From Chlorocebus sabaeus (Eukaryota > Chordata > Mammalia > Primates > Cercopithecidae), in contig NC_132928.1 in NCBI RefSeq assembly GCF_047675955.1, forward strand, positions 50,958,889 to 51,022,888: a DNA stretch of 64,000 nucleotides, in the 5' to 3' direction. Shown piece after piece: positions 57,375 through 64,000 of this stretch. Made by a program: the position numbers and the translations under genes. The notes below the pieces were generated by a model. The model did not search any database, was not told the DNA's origin, and saw only the letters and a program-made list of their open reading frames with translations. Numbering within the stretch: position 1 is the stretch's first letter; each line of letters begins with the position of its first letter.

Positions 57375-57695
57375 GGCCAGGCCACATGGCTCACACCTGT
57401 AATCTCAGCACTTTGGGAGAGAGAAGTGGGAGCGCCCCTTGAGCCCAGGAGTTCAAGACCAGCCTAGGCAACAAAGCGAGACCTCCATCTCTACAAAAAA
57501 AAAAAAAAAAAAAAAATTAAAAATTAGCTGGGCATGGTGGTTCATGCCTATAGTCCCATAGTCCCAGTTACTTGGAAGGCTGGGGTGAGAGAACTGCTTC
57601 AGCTTGGGAGGTCAAGGCTGCAGTGGGCCAAGACTGCATCACTGCATGCCAGCCTGGGCAACAGAGTGAGACCCTGTCTCAAAAAAAAACCAAAA
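57375..57695 (+). repeat. AluJ
   Basis: Dimer with a 22-A middle linker and a tandem 'tagtccca' duplication in the right arm; flanks ttacta. Confidence 0.92.
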
Positions 57696-58455
57696 ATTAC
57701 TACACAAATAGTACAGATTAGCAAATCACATTGAGATTTACCCACTCAGTAGTAGACTAGGACCAATCTGGGCTCAACAAATTACAAACTATCATATGCC
57801 ATGCATCCTCCCTGTCATGCATGGAAGAGAGAACCCACAATTATAAGTGTTAATTTGTGAAAGCCAGGAATCTATTCTATCAGCAACTGACTAGAAAAAA
57901 AAAAGTTTTTTGCTCTAATAGTAAAGATCCCTCTGGTCTTTTAAAAGTAACAATACCTATAACAACATAAATATTTGCATAGTGACTTGCAGCTTACCCA
58001 CATAGTTTAATTTCATCAGAAGGATTTCAAGAAATGTTCTAGTAAATTTATGACCTAGTTTTTCAGCACAACATTTTTATTAAGAACTGAGAGTACCAGG
58101 TCTCTGAACATACACTTACTCCTTCCTGCATAAGTTCCAGAAGCCACCCAATGACCAGAAGAAGGGAATTTCCTGTATAAGTATTGAGGTGTTACAGAGA
58201 TTCAAACACTGCTCATCATTTATTCTAACACCCCTCCAAGATAAATATTATTTATCAATAATGTAATCAATTTAAGAAACTGATAATCAGTTTAGAAAAG
58301 GAGGCTTAGAGAGGTTCACAAGGTTATGGAATAGTGTTCTCTCTCAAGAAGAGCAAATAAAGCTTTCCAATAAACCTTCCTTCCATCTTCCTCCCCACTC
58401 TGAAAAAAGGTGTCCCTATTTGTTTCATTTGCTAGAATTTCTTCATATTTACTTC
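57696..58455. other. Intron, no recognised feature
   Basis: Nothing assigned. Confidence 0.5.
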
Positions 58456-58459
58456 TGTC

Positions 58460-58760
58460 TGCCAAGGAAGAGATGTCAGGAATATCTTCACAGAGAATCT
58501 GATATCTGAGATGAGTCTTAACAAGTAGAAAATGGGCATATGGAAGGGAAATTTATGGTAAGGGCAATCCTGGCACGAGGAAATGCTATTTGCAAAGCCA
58601 CAAGAATGGAAGAAATTGCCACAACGGACGAATGTTGGTTCTTTGTAGAAAAAAGCACAACGAGTTGGGGAGGTGGAGTGCATGGGGTGTGTGTGTCTGT
58701 GTGTGTGTGAACATGGAAGATAAACTACAAAGATAGACTTTAGCCAGCTCATGAAGCACT
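58460..58760 (-). repeat. L2-like relic, antisense, weak; (GT)n at 58689-58709
   Basis: 'ggaaatgctatttgcaaagc' echoes the L2 antisense 'aacagcatgtgcaaaggc'. A short GT repeat follows. Confidence 0.4.
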
Positions 58761-58859
58761 TATGACAGCATGGAAAGAAATGCACTTTAATGTAAATCAA
58801 GATTTCCTAACTAAGAGACATGCACAATACTTTAGGGCCATACATTGCCCAATTCCCCC

Positions 58860-58985
58860 GAAGTATGAAAACTGTGTACATGAACACACACAAAAATAAA
58901 CTCATTTTCCTGGATCCATAGCTATTAGTGATTTTCAAAGGGACTCAGGAATAAAAAGCAGTTAAGAACCACTGCTCTGGGCGAC
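58860..58985 (+). repeat. hAT-type MER element end
   Basis: 'gattttcaaagggactcagg' then 'gttaagaaccactgctctgg' resembles the end of hAT-Charlie type MERs. Confidence 0.5.
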
Positions 58986-59432
58986 TGGGAGTCCCTGCAT
59001 AATTATAGACAGAGAAGTGTACCACAAGACTTTTATCTTAGAAAGGTAACTTAGGTAACATTTGTGGACATTGATGAATTTGAGAACCTTAAATGCAGAA
59101 GGAGCAATAAGGAGGTTTATTATCCTACTGCAGCCAAGAAATTATAAATATGAACATTAAAAAACCTAATTCCAGAGACTTTTCAAAGTAAAAGTGCCTG
59201 AATTCATCAACCAGCTGCATGCAGACTGTGAGAGAGAAAAAAGCTAAGGTTGCCTTATTCTACTTCTTAAAGTTCACATCATTCACTTATTACATACCAT
59301 CATCACTAAAAGCCATTACACACAGCACAGTAGCTGCAAGTGAAAGGGTGCCACTCTTCTTTTATTTGCAATAAGCCACCACTGGAAAATTAAGCAGAAA
59401 ATGTCAAATATCCCAAAGAGGAAACACTGGTG

Positions 59433-59658
59433 GCCTAGAACAGCGTTTGGCCAACTGGCCCACAAGCTAAATCCAGCCCCATTTTTGTAAATAAAATTTT
59501 AACAGAACACAGCCACTCATCCATTTATGTGTTGTCTATGGCTGCTTTCATACTACAAAGGCAGAACTGAATGGCTGCAACAGAGACTTGCATGGCCTGC
59601 AAAGCGTAGATTATTTACTCTTTGGGCCTTTAGAGGTTTGCCAACCTCTCACCTAGAA
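59433..59658 (+). mobile_element. hAT-type nonautonomous element with 8-bp target duplication
   Basis: The element spans 59441-59650, from cagcgtttggccaactggcc to ggtttgccaacctctc. Inside are 'ttgtaaataaaattttaaca' and 'tgttgtctatggctgctttc'. The 8-bp flanks gcctagaa / acctagaa fit hAT insertion. I do not resolve the MER name. Confidence 0.8.
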
Positions 59659-59692
59659 CAAAAATGGATAGATTCTACTTCAGAAAGTACTG

Positions 59693-59883
59693 TTTTATTT
59701 ATTTGTTTGTTTGTTTGTTTATTTATTTATTTTTGAGACGGAGTCTCACTCTGTCACCAAGGCTGGTGTACAGTGGTGTGATATTGGCTCACTGCAACCT
59801 CAACCTCCCAGGCTCAAGAGATCCTCCTGCCTCAGCCCTCCACGTAGCTGGGACTACAGGTATGTGCCACCATGCTTGGCTAA

Positions 59884-59923
<40 letters not shown>

Positions 59924-60070
59924 GTTGTTGTTGTTGTTGCTGCTGTTTTTGTAGGGATGGGGTTTTGCCACACTGCCCAGCCTGGTCTTGAACTCCCGAG
60001 CTCAGGCAATCCACTTGCCTCAGCCTTCCAAAGTGCTGGAATTGCAGGCGTGAGCCACTGCACCCAGCCA
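59693..60070 (-). repeat. AluS with (GT)n(GTT)n in its middle linker
   Basis: Antisense dimer. The central A-rich linker has become ~18 GT units (59886-59921) followed by ~6 GTT units to 59939. Flanks cagaaagtactg / cagaaagcattg. Confidence 0.94.
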
Positions 60071-60935
60071 GAAAGCATTGCTTTAGTGCAACAGATGTGA
60101 GTAATATGCAAAGTAAGGTACTCTCTACCTCCGTGCATGGATCAAATCCAGTCATATAGCCATCAGTCTTCTGGAGCAGCTGTAGATAACTGCAAGAGCA
60201 GCAAGCTACTTCTAAGATCCTCATCAAAATGAACTTACAAAATCCCAAGTATTACTCTGTTTAGAAAAATACCACTCCTCAAACACAACATATTAGGGGC
60301 CAACGTTTCAAACCAATCCAAATCATTGTCCTTCCCCCTATTCTTCCATTCATATCTACCTTCTCTCTCCTCAAGGTTCTCTTTTAAAATGGAAAAAGAA
60401 GAAAATACTAAAGATCCAAGGGTTATCAGTAAAACTGCTAAAGTTAGATCTAAGAACCAGGATCTTGGCCTTTTTATGGAACACTGGAAAAAAAGCTGGC
60501 TAGGTAGGCATTCAAAATTAATAAATCTTAAATCTAAATTTCAGATTTTGAATAGCCACCAATTATTTTTTAAAAAACTAATTTTTAGTCTATCAATTAA
60601 AATTAAGCTTTACTGGTGGCCTCTATCAGACTAGGTTGGGGAATGAGGTGTACAAGTGGTAATATTTCAACATTTTTTTTCAAAGGATATGAAAACAAGT
60701 ACTGCAACACATCCAAATAGAACTCCAGGTGGCTACGCAAAAATAATTATTTCATGAATCAAAGAGTCTCATGAACACATCATCCACACATTCCCAAAGG
60801 CCTAATACACAATTTTCTTAAAAGGTTTTTGTTTAGCAACTTGTTTTGGCAGTAACATATTCAACACATGAACATGTAATAACACATGATTAAATAATAA
60901 ACAACTAAAATTGACTTTAGATACTCCAAATCAGG
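60071..60935. other. Intron, no recognised feature
   Basis: A 102-codon plus frame (60326-60634) has no recognisable product. Confidence 0.45.
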
Positions 60936-61092
60936 GTTTCTCAACCTTGGCACTGCTAACATCTGGAACTAGATAATTCTTTGTTGAGGAGGACTTTGCT
61001 GTGCATTGCAGGCTGTGTGGAAGTATCTCTGGCCTCTACCCAGTGGATTCCAGTAACAGTTGTGAAACTGAATGTCTCCAAGACAACAGTCT
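60936..61092 (-). mobile_element. MER20 DNA transposon
   Basis: 'gggtttctcaaccttggcac', 'gataattctttgttgaggag' and 'tctggcctctacccagtgga' are MER20 in reverse. Confidence 0.8.
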
Positions 61093-61214
61093 CCAGCTGA
61101 AAACCACTACTCCAAAGGAATTTTATTTCTTAATGATTTCTAAAAACAAAATTTCTTTCAACTTTTTCTGCTTTGTATATATTAAAGTATATGAAAAATG
61201 AAGTAATGATGCAT

Positions 61215-61656
61215 GTGATAGTTAATACTGAGTGTCAACTTGATTGGATTGAAGGATACAAAGTATTGATTCTGGGTGTGTCTGTGGGCGTGTTGCCAAA
61301 AGAGATTAACATTTGAGACAGTGGGCTGGGAAAAGCAGACCCCTCCCCTTAATCCAGGTGGGCACAATCTAGTCAGCTGCCAGTGTGGCTGGAACATAAG
61401 CAGGCAGAAAAATGTGAAGAAGAGACTGGCCTAGCCTCCTAGCCTACACCTTTCTCCCATGCTGGAGGCTTCCCACCCTCAAACATCAGACTCCAAGTTC
61501 TTCAGTTTTGGAACTCAAACTGGCTCTCCTTGCTCCTCAGCCTGCAGACAGCCTATTGTGGGACCTGGTGATCCTATGAGTTAATACTTAATAAACTCCT
61601 CTTAATATATATATATCTATTCCATTAGTTCACTCCCTCTAGAGAACCCTAATGCA
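61215..61656 (+). repeat. ERVL-type LTR
   Basis: 'tgatagttaatactgagtgt', 'cttgattggattgaaggata', 'tagtcagctgccagtgtggc', 'aatacttaataaactcctct' and 'ctctagagaaccctaa' mark a complete LTR; atgcatg occurs on both sides. No internal region. Confidence 0.8.
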
Positions 61657-61734
61657 TGTTATATAAAGTTTTTAATCAATCTTTTATCATTTTCTATCTG
61701 TAGTAAATCTTTATTGCATATATAAGTGCAAGAT

Positions 61735-62230
61735 ACAATGGAGGAGAACAATGAGAGTGCTCTACGGAAATGTATTCGAGAGGAAAGAAAGGCCACCACA
61801 GCTCAGAAGGTGCAGCAGATGAAACAGAGGCTAATTGAGAATGAACGAAAAAGAAAAAGGCCAAGATTGACAGACACCTAATATTCATGACTTGAGAATA
61901 TTCTGCAGCTATAAATTTTGAACCACTGATGTGCAAAGCAAGACCTGAAGCCCACTCTGGAAACTAAAGTGAGGCTTGCTGACCCTCTAGATTGCCTCAC
62001 AGTTGTTTGTTTACAAAGTAAACTTTACATCCCGGGGATGAAGAGCACCCACCAGCGTAAGACTTTGCAGAACCTTTAATGTGATGTGTTGTTAAGTGTT
62101 TATAATACGTGTATGAAACGCAGAAGATACACAAGAAACAAATTAGGAAAGATTACTTTGTATTGTACTGCCATTCCTACTGTATTTTTATACTTTTTGG
62201 CAGCATTAAATACTATTGTTAAATAAAAAA
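61735..62230 (+). pseudogene. Processed pseudogene, parent unidentified
   Basis: A 47-codon frame starts at 61738: MEENNESALRKCIREERK..., then VQQMKQRLIENERKRKRPRL and TDT stop at 61879-61881. This looks like the basic, coiled C-terminus of a nuclear protein (KRKRPR resembles a localisation signal). A ~350-nt 3' UTR-like sequence follows and ends with aaataaa (62221) and a short A-rich tail, suggesting a spliced, 5'-truncated retrocopy. I do not recognise the parent. It might be a real small gene, but the absent promoter, the A-tail and the lack of introns argue against it. Confidence 0.55.
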
Positions 62231-62452
62231 ATATATATAAAGACTAAACATCTTTTCATATACTTAGCATATCTTCTGTGGTGAGGTATCTATCAAATAT
62301 TTTGCAGATTTTAAAAAATTGGATTGTTGGTGTTTAGTTGAGAGTTCATTAGTATATATTCTATATACAAGGTCTTAATCACACATTTGATTTGCAAGTA
62401 TTTTCTCCTATCCTGCAGCCTGTCTTTTCATTCTCTTAAGAATTCTTTTTTC

Positions 62453-62744
62453 GGCTGGGCATGGTGGCTCACACCTGTAATCCCAGCATTTTGGGAGTCT
62501 GAGGTAGGTGGATCACCTGAGGTCAGGAGTTTGAGACCAGCCTGGCCAACATAGTGAAGCCCCATCTCTACTAAAAATACAAAATTAGCCAGGTGTGGTG
62601 GGTGGCACATGCTTGTAGTCCCAGCTACTTGGGAAGCTGAGGCAGAATTGCTTGAACCTGGGAAGTGAAAGTTGCAGTGAACCAAAATCACACCACTGCA
62701 GTCCAGCCTGGGTGACAGAAAGAATCTCAAAAAAAAAAAAAAAA
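62453..62744 (+). repeat. AluS in the antisense L1M
   Basis: Dimer with a 17-A tail; aagaattct occurs on both sides. Confidence 0.93.
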
Positions 62745-63691
62745 GAATTCTCCTTGGAAGAGCACATTTCAAACTGATTAAAAAAATCATTATCAATGTG
62801 CTATTTTATGGATCATGCTTTTGGTGTTATAACTAAAAATAATTTTGCCTGACTCAAGATAAAGATTTTGTCCTAATTTTGCCAAAAGTTTGTAATTTTA
62901 GGCTTTACCATTTAGGTCTTTGATTCATTTTGAGTTCATTTTCACAAACAGTTAAAGATATAGACTGAAGTTCATTTGTTTGCATTTGGATATCCAATTG
63001 TGCCAGCATTATTTGTTGAATAGACTATCCTTTCTCTGCTGAACTGCCTTTGCACCTTGTCAAAATTCAGTTGTCCATTTATGTACTGGCTTACTTCTGG
63101 ATTCTGTTCTATTCCATAGATCTATTTTGCCATCCTTATACAACATTGTTTTGACTACTATAGATTTATAATAAATTGTGATGTTAGACAGCATTAGACC
63201 TCCAACTTTGTTCTTCTTTTTTCAAAGCTGTTTTGGCTATTCTACGTCCTTTACATTTCCACATGAATTTCAGAATCAGCTTGTCAATTTCTATCCCCCT
63301 GCCCCCAAAAAAGCCTGCTAGCATTTTCATTGGAATCGCATTGATCAATTTAGGGATAATTGTCATCTTAGCAACAAGGAGTCTTCTCACCCATAAACAA
63401 AGAATATCTCCCCACTTATCTAAGTCTTCTTTATTTCTACAATGCTGTGTAGTTTACAGTGTTTCATATCTGATACTATTATCAACGGTACTGGTTTTAT
63501 CACATTTCAATTTCTAACTGCTCATTGCTAAATAAATACAATTGATATTTATAGACTGACTCTGTAATCCACAACTTTATTAAATTCACTTAGTCCCAAA
63601 AATTTTGCAGCAAGTTCCATCAGATTTTCTACAGACAATCATGTCGTCTACAAAGAAGATACTTTACTTCCTCCTTTCCAATCTGGATGCC

Positions 63692-63978
63692 TTTTCTTTT
63701 CTTTTCTTTTTGAGATGGAGTCTCACTTTGTCATCCCGGCTGGAGTACAGTGGTGTGCCCTCCCAGTTTCAACTGATCCTCCTGCCTCAGCCTCCTGAGT
63801 ACCTGGGATTACAGGCACCCACCACCATGCTGGGTTAATTTTTTTGTATTTTTAGTAGAGACCGAGTTTCACCATGTTGGCCAGGCCAGTCTCGAACTCC
63901 TGAACTCAAGTGATCCACCCCTGCTCTCCAGCCTCTCTAAGTGTTGGCATTACAGGCGTGAGCCAGCACACCCAGTCT
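63692..63978 (-). repeat. Alu in the antisense L1M
   Basis: Antisense dimer with part of the right arm missing; L1 text (tatttatttttcttgactg) resumes after it. Confidence 0.92.
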
Positions 63979-64000
63979 ATTTATTTTTCTTGACTGTATT

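Larger units (their letters stand above)
34040..64000 (-). other. RALGPS2: RALGPS2 intron upstream of the first coding exon
   Basis: No upstream exon, CpG island or promoter is visible up to 64000; the DNA is AT-rich and repeat-filled. The gene's 5' non-coding exon and promoter should lie beyond the right edge. The 40-54 kb L1 block is antisense to the gene, the common orientation for L1s kept in introns. Confidence 0.7.
62245..64000 (-). mobile_element. L1M ORF2 relic, antisense, cut by two Alus and the window end
   Basis: In reverse the text gives the ORF2 C-terminal half: 'ggtctttgattcattttgag', 'tttatgtactggcttacttc', 'aaagctgttttggctattct', 'cattggaatcgcattgatca'. A stretch at 63390-63184 reads PKLINAIPMKMLAGFF and LILKFMWKCKGRRIAKTALK, the L1 ORF2 'KFIWNQKR...AK' region. 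RT lies further right and is not visible. Confidence 0.85.

Noticed and set aside
34040..64000. RALGPS2 promoter or non-coding first exon in the right half
   Set aside because: No CpG island, no GC-rich start region and no exon bounded by convincing splice sites was seen.
1..64000. CRISPR array, tRNA/rRNA genes, bacterial operons, prophage
   Set aside because: All regular repeats are explained by Alu, L1 monomers or microsatellites; composition, splicing and repeats are mammalian.

Overview
This is primate nuclear DNA, human or a close relative. It carries about 35 Alu copies including young AluY, an L1PA 3' end, THE1, MLT1 and ERVL-type LTRs, Tigger1 and MER20 elements, and L2/MIR relics. 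There are no bacterial-type genes, operons, CRISPR arrays or tRNA/rRNA genes.

The only host gene I can support is RALGPS2, a Ral guanine-nucleotide exchange factor with a C-terminal PH domain. It runs on the minus strand. Five consecutive coding exons lie at 33900-34039 (with the ATG at 33956), 28187-28291, 27103-27153, 6065-6148 and 2325-2414. Together they encode the first 129 residues: a short acidic/serine-rich N-terminus and the start of the CDC25-type RasGEF domain. All coding segments are multiples of three and all junctions are phase 0. The 5' part of the gene (promoter, exon 1) lies beyond 64000 and the rest of the GEF and PH regions lie before position 1. The rest of the window is intron.

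Layout. 1-5.3 kb: old L1 tail, ERVL-type and other LTR fragments, exon VSFWVV..., AT-rich palindromes and an Alu cluster. 5.4-9.8 kb: A-rich HAL1/L1M-like relics around exon ELSSCG..., with L2 relics. 9.8-15.3 kb: a Tigger1 neighbourhood (one deleted plus copy, one long minus copy with a dead transposase, one extra fragment), then an L1ME 3' end. 17-25 kb: Alus, a decayed C2H2 zinc-finger sequence, and sense and antisense L2. 26-34 kb: a third Tigger1, two short exons, an antisense L1M relic, an MLT1 LTR and the first coding exon with three upstream ORFs. 34-40 kb: MIRs, L1 3' ends and Alus. 40.1-54.4 kb: a 14-kb block of three L1s in the same orientation, antisense to RALGPS2. The first L1 has a 5' UTR with about seven 113-bp monomers and is split by a second L1, which carries a THE1-type solo LTR that in turn carries an Alu. 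54.4-64 kb: ERVL-type LTRs, two hAT elements, a processed pseudogene of unidentified origin, and an antisense L1M cut by Alus and by the window end.

Nothing here looks like an undescribed functional system. The most unusual items are structural: an apparent Alu-L1 chimeric insertion, an L1 with a monomeric 5' UTR, a templated internal duplication in an L1, a 3'-truncated Alu with a target-site duplication, the unidentified retropseudogene, the zinc-finger relic and three uORFs ahead of the RALGPS2 start.

Repeat family names come from recognising consensus sequence by eye, so subfamily calls are provisional.
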